Of a stretch of 7,204 nt of DNA, positions 1 to 6,778 are shown one piece after another. The DNA is from Thermoplasmata archaeon M9B2D. Its GTDB lineage: Archaea; Thermoplasmatota; E2; DHVEG-1. The notes below the pieces were generated by a model. It worked only from the letters and a program-made list of their open reading frames with translations, searched no databases and was not told where the DNA came from. Every line of letters begins with the position of its first letter. The first letter of the stretch is position 1. A program made the translations under genes and the position numbers. The DNA lies in contig MUGD01000113.1 in assembly GCA_002900555.1 (NCBI GenBank), forward strand, positions 1 to 7,204, read 5' to 3'.

Positions 1-137
1 ATGGCAATGATCAGACCAACGAAGGCATAAAACATATCTCAAAACCGTTTTTTGGCGCTCAATTCCACCCAGAGGCATCCCCTGGTCCTGATGACACTGA
101 GTTTTTATTTGATCTGTTTGTGAGAGCGATGAAATGA
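1..137 (+). CDS. carA: Carbamoyl-phosphate synthase small (glutaminase) subunit, C-terminal fragment
   Basis: This is the 3' end of carA; the gene enters from the left edge and the first complete codon begins at base 3. The last 44 residues are visible. They contain [12 protein letters not shown], the class I glutamine amidotransferase motif that supplies the His and Glu of the Cys-His-Glu triad, followed by a short C-terminal helix ending LFVRAMK. CarA hydrolyses glutamine and passes ammonia to CarB through an internal tunnel, in the cytoplasm. The nucleophilic Cys lies outside the window. The stop codon TGA (135-137) overlaps the carB start in an ATGA, so the two subunits are translationally coupled. 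The identification rests on the HPEASPGP motif plus the adjoining carB and is secure despite the short length. Confidence 0.95.
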   Translation, partial: GNDQTNEGIKHISKPFFGAQFHPEASPGPDDTEFLFDLFVRAMK

Positions 138-3100
138 TTGCACAGAAGAAACCAAAATGGAAGAAGATATTGCTGCTTGGGTCTGGTGCGATACGGATCG
201 GTCAGGCAGGGGAGTTTGATTATTCCGGTAGTCAGGCTATTAAAGCGATAAAAGAAGAAGGAATAAAAACCATATTGATAAACCCAAACATCGCGACGAT
301 TCAAACCTCTGACTACCTTGCAGACAAAGTATATTTTTTACCGGTTACCGCATGGTTTGTTGAAAAAGTAATAGCAAAGGAACGCCCCGACGGCATCCTG
401 CTTGGATTTGGTGGGCAAACTGCATTAAACGTCGGACTGACGCTTGCTGCGAATGGCGTTCTGAAAAAATATAAAGTCGAGGTTCTTGGGACGCCGATTG
501 CCGCCATTGACAACACCGAGGATCGTGAACGATTTGTGAAGAAAATACAAGAGATCGACCGTAAGGTCCCCATCAGTAAGGCGGTACGATCCGTAGACGA
601 TGCCCTGGATGTCGCTGAAAAGATAGGATATCCAGTCATGTGTCGGATAGCATATGCCCTTGGTGGCCTTGGATCTGGTGTGGCGGCGAATAAAAAAGAA
701 CTCCTTGAGCTTGTCAAAAAAGCGTTCTCCTATACTCCTCAGATCCTCATCGAAGAGTACCTTGCTGGTTGGAAGGAGCTGGAGTACGAAGTGGTGCGGG
801 ACCGATATGACAATTGCATCGTGGTCTGTTCCATGGAGAATATCGACCCTATGGGGATTCATACTGGGGAAAGCATCGTGACTGCCCCTGTGCAGACGCT
901 TTCTGCTTCTGAAAACTTCATGTTACGTTCCCTTTCGATGCAGGTGATCCGCCACCTTGGGATTGTTGGAGAATGTAACATCCAGTTCGCCTTAGACCCT
1001 GATTCGGAAGACTATCGTATCATTGAGGTGAACGCACGACTCAGTCGTAGCTCTGCACTAGCGTCCAAAGCAACTGGGTATCCGCTTGCGTTTATCGCAG
1101 CAAAACTCAGTCTTGGTTATGGCCTACCAGAGATACAGAATATTATCACGGGTGAGACCTCCGCGTGTTTTGAACCAGCCTTGGATTACGTGGTCGTAAA
1201 ATTTCCCCGGTGGGACTTACAGAAGTTCAGACAAGTCAGTGTACGCCTTGGGTCGGAGATGAAATCTGTCGGTGAAGTCATGGCCATCGGCAGGAGCTTT
1301 GAGGAGGCGTTACAAAAAGCGATTCGGATGCTTGACGTCAGGATGGTTGGGCTGGTAGGCAACACCATTGAATTTTCTGATCTGGAAACCGAATTAACAC
1401 AACCATCGGATAAACGGATTTTCGCTATAGTCGAAGCCCTTAAACAAGGATATTCGCTTGAAAAGGTTGCTGACTCTTCGAAGGTTTCTCTTTGGTTCCT
1501 CTCAAAGATGCAGAACATTGTTTCGGTTGAACAACAGCTCAAACGATACAGTCTTTCTGAGTTACCAGTATCATTGCTTAGAGAGGCCAAACAGAAAGGT
1601 TTTTCTGACCAACAGATCGCCCTGTGTACCAATAGCAGTGAGCCTGAAGTGCGGAAGCATCGCAAGAAGCTTCATATCACCCCCTCTGTAAAACAAATTG
1701 ATACCCTGGCTGCGGAGTACCCTGCGAAAACCAACTACCTGTACCTTACCTATAACGCCAGTGCCGATGACCTGGATTTCAAAGAAAAACATCAAGTCGT
1801 AGTGCTTGGGGGAGGAGCGTACCGGATTGGTTCATCGGTTGAGTTTGACTGGTGTTGCGTCAATGCAGTCTCAACCTTACGGAACTTACGGTATCAAACC
1901 ATCATGATTAATTGTAACCCTGAGACAGTGAGTACTGATTACGACATCTGTGATAAACTCTATTTTGATGAACTAACCCTGGAACGGGTGTTGGATATCT
2001 GTGAGAAAGAAACCCCGCTTGGAGTTATTATCTCGATGGGTGGTCAGATCCCTAATACCCTTGCCATCCCATTAGACGAAGCAGGCGTCCAGATTCTTGG
2101 GACCACACCAAAGGATATCGACATCGCAGAGGACCGTCATAAGTTTTCAGCGTTACTGGATATGATAGGCGTAGATCAACCCTTTTGGAAAGAACTCACA
2201 AGCTTGGAATCCGCAGAAGAATTCGCAAGCAAGGTCGGATACCCTGTGTTGGTCCGACCAAGTTATGTGCTTAGTGGTGCTGCGATGAGCATTGCGCTAA
2301 GTAACAAAGAGCTTCGTCTGTACCTGAAAAAAGCATCTGAGATAAGTAAAAAACACCCTGTGGTGATTAGTAAGTTTATCACCGGGGCAAAAGAAATCGA
2401 AATCGATGCGGTCGCCAATCATGGAAAACTCTACTGTTATGCGATCTCTGAGCATATCGAAAATGCGGGGGTTCATTCTGGTGATGCAACCATTGTGCTT
2501 CCACCACAACGAACCTATCTTGAAACCATGCGCCGGGTAAAAACCATCACAAAAAGCATCGCAGCCCACCTACGAATCACTGGTCCGTTCAACATCCAAT
2601 TCATCGCAAAAGACAATGACGTCAAGGTCATTGAATGCAACTTGCGTGCATCCAGGAGCTTCCCCTTTGTATCAAAGGTTTTTAAAATCAATTTTGTTGA
2701 CCTGGCCACGAAGATTATTATGGGGAAACAGGTGCCACGGATTGATCGGTCCTCCTTTGATTTGGATTATGTCGGGGTGAAGGCATCCCAATTTTCGTTT
2801 ACACGGTTGAAGGGATCAGACCCGATTCTTGGTGTAGAAATGGTTTCCACTGGGGAGGTGGCCTGCCTTGGTGATGATTTCAATGAGGCGTTTTTAAAAA
2901 GCCTATTGTCTGTTGACTTCATCCTGCCAAAGAAGACCGTTCTTCTGTCGACAGGACCTGTGGATAGCAAAGCAGATTTCCTTGAAAGCACAAGGATTCT
3001 GCAGGCCATGGGATATCATTTTTATGCGACAAAGGGAACCGCTGATTTCATGAAGGAGCATGGTATCGATGCGGAAGTCCTCTACTGGCCGTTGGAGGGG

Positions 3101-3334
3101 AAAGAACCGAATACGCTGACCTATATTGCGAATGGAAAAATCGATTTAGTCATCAACATCCCAAAAAATATTGAAAAAGACGAACTTGACAATGATTATC
3201 TCATACGCCGTAAGACGGTTGATTTCAACGTCCCTCTGATTACAAACCTGCAGCTTGCGAAACGCTTTGTCGAGGCGCTCCAACGGACGTCTCTTGATGA
3301 TTTAAAAATAAAAAGTTGGAATGAATATCAGTGA
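134..3334 (+). CDS. carB: Carbamoyl-phosphate synthase large subunit, eukaryote-like type
   Basis: A complete protein of 1066 residues (E. coli CarB is about 1073). It makes carbamoyl phosphate from bicarbonate, ammonia and two ATP for pyrimidine and arginine synthesis. The layout is a tandem duplication. The first half (about 10-403) has [14 protein letters not shown] (R131), R171 before [10 protein letters not shown], and metal ligands E298/N300 in [14 protein letters not shown] linking helical domain (about 404-550) follows. The second half (about 553-930) has [12 protein letters not shown] (R668), R708 in VRPSYVLSG, and E834/N836 in [12 protein letters not shown]. An MGS-like allosteric domain (about 935-1066) includes ATKGTADF and ends in [10 protein letters not shown]...PLITN. 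No catalytic residue appears lost. Motif wording ([47 protein letters not shown]) matches human CPS1/CAD and Bacteroidetes proteins better than typical archaeal ones. The start ATG overlaps the carA stop; a weak GTGAGA at 120-125 could serve as Shine-Dalgarno. Confidence 0.97.
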   Translation: MIAQKKPKWKKILLLGSGAIRIGQAGEFDYSGSQAIKAIKEEGIKTILINPNIATIQTSDYLADKVYFLPVTAWFVEKVIAKERPDGILLGFGGQTALNVGLTLAANGVLKKYKVEVLGTPIAAIDNTEDRERFVKKIQEIDRKVPISKAVRSVDDALDVAEKIGYPVMCRIAYALGGLGSGVAANKKELLELVKKAFSYTPQILIEEYLAGWKELEYEVVRDRYDNCIVVCSMENIDPMGIHTGESIVTAPVQTLSASENFMLRSLSMQVIRHLGIVGECNIQFALDPDSEDYRIIEVNARLSRSSALASKATGYPLAFIAAKLSLGYGLPEIQNIITGETSACFEPALDYVVVKFPRWDLQKFRQVSVRLGSEMKSVGEVMAIGRSFEEALQKAIRMLDVRMVGLVGNTIEFSDLETELTQPSDKRIFAIVEALKQGYSLEKVADSSKVSLWFLSKMQNIVSVEQQLKRYSLSELPVSLLREAKQKGFSDQQIALCTNSSEPEVRKHRKKLHITPSVKQIDTLAAEYPAKTNYLYLTYNASADDLDFKEKHQVVVLGGGAYRIGSSVEFDWCCVNAVSTLRNLRYQTIMINCNPETVSTDYDICDKLYFDELTLERVLDICEKETPLGVIISMGGQIPNTLAIPLDEAGVQILGTTPKDIDIAEDRHKFSALLDMIGVDQPFWKELTSLESAEEFASKVGYPVLVRPSYVLSGAAMSIALSNKELRLYLKKASEISKKHPVVISKFITGAKEIEIDAVANHGKLYCYAISEHIENAGVHSGDATIVLPPQRTYLETMRRVKTITKSIAAHLRITGPFNIQFIAKDNDVKVIECNLRASRSFPFVSKVFKINFVDLATKIIMGKQVPRIDRSSFDLDYVGVKASQFSFTRLKGSDPILGVEMVSTGEVACLGDDFNEAFLKSLLSVDFILPKKTVLLSTGPVDSKADFLESTRILQAMGYHFYATKGTADFMKEHGIDAEVLYWPLEGKEPNTLTYIANGKIDLVINIPKNIEKDELDNDYLIRRKTVDFNVPLITNLQLAKRFVEALQRTSLDDLKIKSWNEYQ
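3304..3314 (-). terminator. Possible T-tract terminator for the RNase J/YhaM/Trm112 operon
   Basis: Read on the minus strand, T5-A-T5 follows the trm112 stop by about 25 nt, inside the 3' end of the convergent carB. Archaeal RNA polymerase terminates at oligo-T tracts without a required hairpin, so this is the nearest plausible terminator. The call rests on base composition only; the same tract also encodes Lys-rich carB codons, so it may be incidental. Confidence 0.35.
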
Positions 3335-3338
3335 TTCC

Positions 3339-3515
3339 TTAGGGCTCCTTTGGGAGAAGATTTGGGATGCCATCGATGATAGGATATGAGCATTTGCACT
3401 GTGGGCAGGAGAACGTGCCTGCGATGATCTCTCCTTTTTCCTCTTTTTCAACCGCCAAGTGTAGGTCACCCTTGCAGGTCGGGCAGCAGAGGATTTTTAC
3501 GATTTCTTTTTTCAT
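3339..3515 (-). CDS. Trm112-like zinc-binding protein (methyltransferase activator family)
   Basis: A 58-residue protein. Two Cys pairs, C11-P-T-C14 and C37-P-Q-C40, form a zinc knuckle, and the end reads CSYPIIDGIPNLLP, the signature of the Trm112p/UPF0434 family. In archaea and eukaryotes Trm112 is a small partner that binds and stabilises or activates several SAM methyltransferases acting on tRNA, rRNA and release factor; related bacterial proteins (YcaR) have less clear roles. Which methyltransferase it serves cannot be told here, since none is adjacent. The start at 3513-3515 is chosen because GGAGGG (3520-3525) lies 4 nt upstream; a longer in-frame reading to 3827 merely runs antisense-frame through the upstream gene and lacks family similarity. 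It is the last gene of the operon, 14 bp after the YhaM-like stop, and ends 4 bp from the convergent carB stop. Confidence 0.85.
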   Translation of the reverse strand: MKKEIVKILCCPTCKGDLHLAVEKEEKGEIIAGTFSCPQCKCSYPIIDGIPNLLPKEP

Positions 3516-3519
3516 ATAT

Positions 3520-3525
3520 CCCTCC
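3520..3525 (-). promoter_or_regulatory. Shine-Dalgarno of the Trm112-like gene
   Basis: GGAGGG on the minus strand, 4 nt before the ATG at 3513-3515. It decides the start of this small gene and sits in the 14-bp gap after the upstream stop codon (3530-3532), so it suits reinitiation within a polycistronic mRNA. Confidence 0.8.
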
Positions 3526-3529
3526 GTAT

Positions 3530-4609
3530 TTAATATTCGCCTAAAAAGATTGCCCGTTTTTTCCCCACATCTGCATCGTATACAAACGTCCAGTCTTCGT
3601 CGGTCTGCCTTTTTGCGTCCTGCAGTAACTGCATGTAGTTTTTCACCTGGGAGTCCATCAGGTCCGCCTGATGAAGGATGCAGGCTTCCACTAGCTTTGG
3701 AAGCTTTGGAGACCCCCATTCGTATTTCCCATGATGGCTTAAGATCAGATGAATCAGTTGGTGTTCCAGCTCCTTTGGAAATTCGTTTCCATCGTTCTGA
3801 AGCTGCTTGATTTTCTCTCTGATCCATTGCTCTCCGATCACGATGTGACCGATGAAGTTTCCCTCATCGCTGATATCGATTGCGGCTGTATAGATGTATT
3901 CCTTTAACTTGCCGATATCATGTAAAAGTGCCCCACAGAGGAGAAGGTCCTTGTTGATCCGTTGATACATCTCAGAGATGTTTAGGCATAGTCGCATCAC
4001 CCCGACGGTATGCTCCAGATTTCCTCCGACATAGTTATGATGATGAGTTATGGCTGAGGGTGAATGGAGATACATGCTGACGAATACAGGGTCGTCGAAG
4101 AAGGATGCAAGCAGGTTCTTCAATGGCTCGCTTTGGATGGTGGTTAGTTCCTTTTTGATCATCGAATACAGCTCGTTGATCCGCTCCTCGGATAATGATG
4201 GGAGAAAGTCTGTGACATCATATTCATTAGGGGCGCATTTCCGCACACCGCCGGTGTTCTCATTAATCGAGATTTGTAGCCGATCCTCATAGGTTTCGAC
4301 CATCCCGGTGCGTACTTGGACCACATCTCCTGTATTAAAGCTCTCATAGAGTCGTTTCACCCGGTCTTTGTTGTCCCCACCCCAGTACTTGATGCTAATC
4401 TCCCCGGTTTTGTCTGTGGCGATAAACTCAAAAAACATGCCACGTTTGTAGGGTCGTTGCGCTTTTTTTAGTTTCACGGCAAAAAAGTCATTAACCGCGT
4501 CGCCTTCCCGTAGGTTCTCTATATATTGTTCTTTCTTCCGCTTCCCAGTGTCAGTTTTTATGATGGTTTGTTCCTCTTTTTTCTTTTCGTATTGGTAGAT
4601 ATCCGCCAT
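3530..4609 (-). CDS. YhaM-like 3'-5' exoribonuclease (OB-fold plus HD domain)
   Basis: A 359-residue cytoplasmic protein. After a charged Lys/Glu-rich tail (1-30), an OB-fold nucleic-acid-binding domain spans about 32-125 (GDAVNDFFAVKLKKAQ, GEISIKYWGGD, GDVVQVRTGMVE). An HD phosphohydrolase domain spans about 185-335, with metal ligands H200 (LEHT), H230-D231 (GALLHDIGKLKEY), H255 (GHI), H292-H293 (LILSHHGKYEWGSP) and D316 (ILHQADLMDS). This order and the LSHHGKxEWGSP wording match Bacillus YhaM (about 314 residues), a metal-dependent 3'-5' exoribonuclease that trims RNA ends and can also attack single-stranded DNA. The protein is some 45 residues longer than YhaM, mostly at the N-terminus. 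It lies between an RNase J-like gene (36-bp gap) and a Trm112-like gene, which supports an RNA role. The start is supported by GGGAGG at 4618-4623. The activity on RNA is inferred by family. Confidence 0.85.
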   Translation of the reverse strand: MADIYQYEKKKEEQTIIKTDTGKRKKEQYIENLREGDAVNDFFAVKLKKAQRPYKRGMFFEFIATDKTGEISIKYWGGDNKDRVKRLYESFNTGDVVQVRTGMVETYEDRLQISINENTGGVRKCAPNEYDVTDFLPSLSEERINELYSMIKKELTTIQSEPLKNLLASFFDDPVFVSMYLHSPSAITHHHNYVGGNLEHTVGVMRLCLNISEMYQRINKDLLLCGALLHDIGKLKEYIYTAAIDISDEGNFIGHIVIGEQWIREKIKQLQNDGNEFPKELEHQLIHLILSHHGKYEWGSPKLPKLVEACILHQADLMDSQVKNYMQLLQDAKRQTDEDWTFVYDADVGKKRAIFLGEY

Positions 4610-4617
4610 AATGGTAA

Positions 4618-4623
4618 CCTCCC
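4618..4623 (-). promoter_or_regulatory. Shine-Dalgarno of the YhaM-like gene
   Basis: GGGAGG on the minus strand, 8 nt before the ATG at 4607-4609, inside the 36-bp gap after the RNase J-like stop. No TATA-like box or T-tract is visible in this gap, which supports co-transcription with the upstream gene. Confidence 0.7.
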
Positions 4624-4645
4624 ATGACTTGGTAATTGATATCGT

Positions 4646-6058
4646 TTAGAGTTTATAGGTTTTTCCCTCCTTCACCCTGGTTATCTTACTGTTGAGGTTC
4701 TTGAATAACTCTGGGTGTTCCGTATGGATTGGGTAGAGGGTCTTTGGATGGATGCTGGTGATGAGTTCTTTGAGGTCGTCCCCGTTGATGTGTCCGGAGC
4801 AGTGTGATTGGAAGAACTCGATGTCGAAATGTGTCAGCCAGTTTCTCATTCGCTCGTATGAGATCTCCATCTCTTCATTGAATGGTTCAGAGAGCGAGTG
4901 GATGTATACCCCTTTTTTTGGTTTGAGGTCGATGAGATCCGAGAAGTACCAGAAGTTTAGCACGACCATGTACTTTAAGGGGTTTTTTGTGATATCTGCT
5001 GCGGTGAGGATGTTTTTATAGCCTAGCCGTTTTTTGATGTAGGCGTCGACGTAATCCTCGTTTTGGTAGGTTCCGGTGAGCCGTTTGGGTTTTAATAACG
5101 CGATAGAGGGGTCGGTGACGGGTGGCACTTTGAGTTTTTTATCCTTATGGTATTGCTCAAGGAAGCAGGCGTGTTTGAAGTTTATGACTAGGGTTTTTCC
5201 AAGGTTTTTTGCTATCGTGTAGAAGGTCGTGAACCGGTCAACGTCTTTGAAATTGAAATCCACAAGGGAGAGGGTTTTGCATCGGTGTATTTTCTGTTTT
5301 GAATCCTGGTATATTTTCTGTTCTGATTCGTAAGTCCTTTTTTTATCAATCCTGGTCCCTTCGGTGATCATCGCGACTGGTTTAGATTGTATCGCCGCTG
5401 ATACAAAATCGTCGGTCATGTCCGCATGGAGCCCATGCATCCGCAGGTCGCCGGTGTATACGAAGGCTCCTTCAGAGGTGTAGATGATAAAACCGTAGGC
5501 TCCTGGTACCGAATGATCGACATGCAGTGGTTGGATTTCAAGGGAATCGATCCTGACTGTTTTTCCCGTGGTAAAGGTATGGAATTTTCGTATCACCGGT
5601 GGTATCTTATATTGAGAACGACGCAACGGTCTGAGACGGAAATCGACTACCTCGTTTTCAAGGTCCCGGGTGCTTTGTTCCGCGACCGCGTCAAGGATTC
5701 GTTTGCAGGTCTCCCCACAGTAGATGGGGATGTCTTTATGAAGAAACGAGATGTAGTTTGCATGGTCCGCATGCGCATGCGATAACAAGACCCCGGAGAC
5801 CACTGGTTCCTCTGGTTTTCTTCCAAGATGTGTGAGAAGATCCGTCCGATAGATCCCTGGGATGTCCGGCAGTAACCCCATCTCCAGGAAGTCGCCGATG
5901 CCGTTTGCTGTCCGAGGGTTGAGGAACTCCTCGAAGTATCTGCCTCTGCGGGAGAAACTCATGCCGAAATCAAGGAAGACCTTCGTGCCTTGGTCCTCAA
6001 GAAGGATTTTGTTTCCCCCGATTTCGTTGACACCACCGTAGAAGGTAAAAATAACCAT
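4646..6058 (-). CDS. RNase J-like beta-CASP metallo-beta-lactamase ribonuclease
   Basis: A 470-residue protein. The metallo-beta-lactamase part opens with YGGVNEIGGNKILL and FLDFGMSF. Zinc ligands are H94-A-H-A-D98-H99, H182 in HVDHSVPGA, and D204 in YTGDLRMHG. The beta-CASP part has E233 (ITEGTRID, motif A), H419-C-S-G-H423 (motif B region) and H445 in LYPIHTEHPELF (motif C). These are the features of RNase J, a 5'-3' exo- and endonuclease in RNA maturation and decay; archaeal members are mainly 5'-3' exonucleases. The glycine-rich GSQGEP segment usual before motif B reads IHSLSEPF here, so this is a variant subfamily whose exo/endo balance is unknown. The start is at 6056-6058, with AGGGAG at 6065-6070. 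An upstream in-frame ATG at 6083-6085 lacks a Shine-Dalgarno and would lie above the predicted transcription start. This is the first gene of the operon. Confidence 0.87.
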   Translation of the reverse strand: MVIFTFYGGVNEIGGNKILLEDQGTKVFLDFGMSFSRRGRYFEEFLNPRTANGIGDFLEMGLLPDIPGIYRTDLLTHLGRKPEEPVVSGVLLSHAHADHANYISFLHKDIPIYCGETCKRILDAVAEQSTRDLENEVVDFRLRPLRRSQYKIPPVIRKFHTFTTGKTVRIDSLEIQPLHVDHSVPGAYGFIIYTSEGAFVYTGDLRMHGLHADMTDDFVSAAIQSKPVAMITEGTRIDKKRTYESEQKIYQDSKQKIHRCKTLSLVDFNFKDVDRFTTFYTIAKNLGKTLVINFKHACFLEQYHKDKKLKVPPVTDPSIALLKPKRLTGTYQNEDYVDAYIKKRLGYKNILTAADITKNPLKYMVVLNFWYFSDLIDLKPKKGVYIHSLSEPFNEEMEISYERMRNWLTHFDIEFFQSHCSGHINGDDLKELITSIHPKTLYPIHTEHPELFKNLNSKITRVKEGKTYKL

Positions 6059-6064
6059 GCAACG

Positions 6065-6070
6065 CTCCCT
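6065..6070 (-). promoter_or_regulatory. Shine-Dalgarno that fixes the RNase J-like start
   Basis: AGGGAG on the minus strand, 6 nt before the ATG at 6056-6058. It favours this start over the in-frame ATG nine codons upstream, which has no purine-rich element. Confidence 0.75.
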
Positions 6071-6100
6071 GTTTTTTCTTCTCATACATGGGATGTGCTG

Positions 6101-6108
6101 TACATAAA
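6101..6108 (-). promoter_or_regulatory. TATA-box promoter of the RNase J/YhaM/Trm112 operon
   Basis: On the minus strand TTTATGTA is preceded by a purine-containing CGAACG that could act as BRE. A start about 25 nt downstream (near 6076-6082) would give a leader of about 20 nt containing the Shine-Dalgarno at 6065-6070. A 5-bp inverted repeat (TGTAC, 10-bp gap, GTACA; 6099-6118) encloses the box. Assigned by pattern and spacing only. Confidence 0.5.
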
Positions 6109-6125
6109 CGTTCGTACAATAGGAC

Positions 6126-6140
6126 GAAAAGAAGAAAAAA
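6126..6140 (-). terminator. Probable oligo-T terminator after hsp20
   Basis: On the minus strand a T6 run followed by CTTCTTTTC begins about 10 nt after the displaced hsp20 stop (6151-6153) and before the TATA box of the next operon. Its T-rich character and position between two transcription units fit archaeal intrinsic termination, and no hairpin is needed. Confidence 0.5.
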
Positions 6141-6150
6141 GGGAGTCTTT

Positions 6151-6707
6151 TTATTCGATGCTTACTTTGAACCCACCGCTGTCCTTTTTCTTTTCCTTTT
6201 TCTCAAGAACAATGTCAAGAATCCCGTTCTTATAGGTGGCCTTTGTCGATTTTGTTTTCACGTTGCAGGGAAGGTCGACTTGATTTCTAAGGCATCTTGC
6301 GTTGCGACAAGCTCAATGTCATCTTTCTCAACGCCTGGTATCTCGACGGTGATGGCAACATCGTTTTCTCCTTCGATGATGTCGGTGAGCGGCTCGAGCT
6401 CCTCAGAGATGGTGGGGATGCCTTCTGGGGACCGTATCGACCGGTTTCCAAAGTCCTCTATTTGGGGTTTGCCGTTAGGGCCGATGTCGATCTTAAAGCC
6501 ATGGACAATAGGTTTGCCTGGTTGTGCGTTTGTGAACATTTTCATGGTTTCTTCTAACATTTTCTTAAGGTCATCCATTATTTCATCGCTGAAGATATCT
6601 TTTATTCTGTGGTCGTTAAAGAAATCGCGAAAGATATCATCGTCTCCACGGAATGGGTTTATCGGGTGTTTCTTTCTGTCTTTATCTTCCTCATCAAACG
6701 GTTTCAT
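6151..6707 (-). pseudogene. Archaeal Hsp20 small heat-shock protein, frameshifted
   Basis: The intact frame runs from ATG 6705-6707 to TGA 6258-6260 (149 residues). It has a charged, Asp/Phe-rich N-terminal arm (1-60), the archaeal Hsp20 signature PIVHGFKIDIGPNGKP (66-81) and DFGN (85-88), then the alpha-crystallin domain from about 106 (PLTDIIEGEN, EIPGVEKDDIEL, DALEI). It then derails into KSTFPAT and stops. From 6279 another frame continues for 42 residues (VDLPCNVKTK, ATYKNGILDIVLEKK, ending KVSIE) to TAA 6151-6153; this is the missing half, with the conserved NGxLxV-type motif and an I/V-x-I tail. Beyond the frame change, the charged/aromatic strand expected between LEI and VDLP (RKYYKEV-like in relatives) is absent. 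Small heat-shock proteins hold unfolding proteins soluble without ATP. The gene lies downstream of dnaJ and has its own promoter. Family certain; genuine decay versus sequence error open. Confidence 0.85.
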
Positions 6708-6716
6708 GTGGTATTA

Positions 6717-6723
6717 CCCCCTT
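6717..6723 (-). promoter_or_regulatory. Shine-Dalgarno-like AAGGGGG before hsp20
   Basis: AAGGGGG on the minus strand, 9 nt before the hsp20 ATG (6705-6707). It is G-rich rather than the classic GGAGG but well spaced, and lies within the predicted 30-nt leader. Confidence 0.5.
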
Positions 6724-6744
6724 TTTTTGGTTCTTTTCGATATA

Positions 6745-6755
6745 CTACTTAGTAG
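6745..6755. repeat. Short palindrome CTACTTAGTAG, possible operator
   Basis: A perfect 5-bp inverted repeat around one central base, located between the hsp20 TATA box and the predicted transcription start. A bound repressor here would block polymerase access, as known for archaeal heat-shock repressors, but the sequence is short and could arise by chance. Confidence 0.3.
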
Positions 6756-6761
6756 AACTCC

Positions 6762-6769
6762 TATATAAA
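6762..6769 (-). promoter_or_regulatory. TATA-box promoter of hsp20
   Basis: On the minus strand a TTTTATATA stretch is preceded by CGAAAG, an A/G-rich BRE-like element, giving a near-canonical archaeal promoter. Expected initiation about 25 nt downstream, near 6737-6743, leaves a leader of about 30 nt. The BRE abuts the dnaJ stop codon (6779-6781), so hsp20 can be expressed apart from dnaJ, though read-through from dnaJ is also possible because no T-tract separates them. Confidence 0.65.
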
Positions 6770-6778
6770 ACTTTCGTC

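Noticed and set aside
134..3334. Internal duplication in carB as a recent repeat
   Set aside because: The two ATP-grasp halves are the ancient duplication common to all CarB proteins and are too diverged to be a recent repeat.
3341..3358. CTCC/GGAG mini-hairpin just after carB as a rho-independent-type terminator
   Set aside because: The stem is only 4 bp, there is no T-tract immediately after it on the plus strand, and the bases encode the conserved Trm112 C-terminus.
3367..3810. Plus-strand open frame of 147 codons downstream of carB
   Set aside because: It lies opposite two well-supported minus-strand genes and has no recognisable motif; it is a shadow frame.
3516..3827. N-terminal extension of the Trm112-like protein up to 3827
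   Set aside because: The added 104 residues overlap the YhaM-like gene in a different frame, show no similarity to Trm112 proteins, and the good Shine-Dalgarno sits at the shorter start.
6059..6085. Upstream start (ATG 6083-6085) for the RNase J-like protein
   Set aside because: It has no Shine-Dalgarno, would fall above the start predicted from the TATA box at 6101-6108, and adds nine residues (MRRKNRERC) outside the conserved beta-lactamase fold start.
6276..6290. Programmed -1 frameshifting to make full-length Hsp20
   Set aside because: The sequence before the join has no X-XXY-YYZ slippery heptamer and no obvious downstream structure, and even a shifted product would lack the expected beta-strand segment.
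6088..6768. Long plus-strand open frame (226 codons) covering the hsp20 region
   Set aside because: It is antisense to the recognisable Hsp20 codons in both frames. Its product is Ser/Phe/Leu-rich low-complexity with no recognisable motif, and it has no Shine-Dalgarno-supported start.
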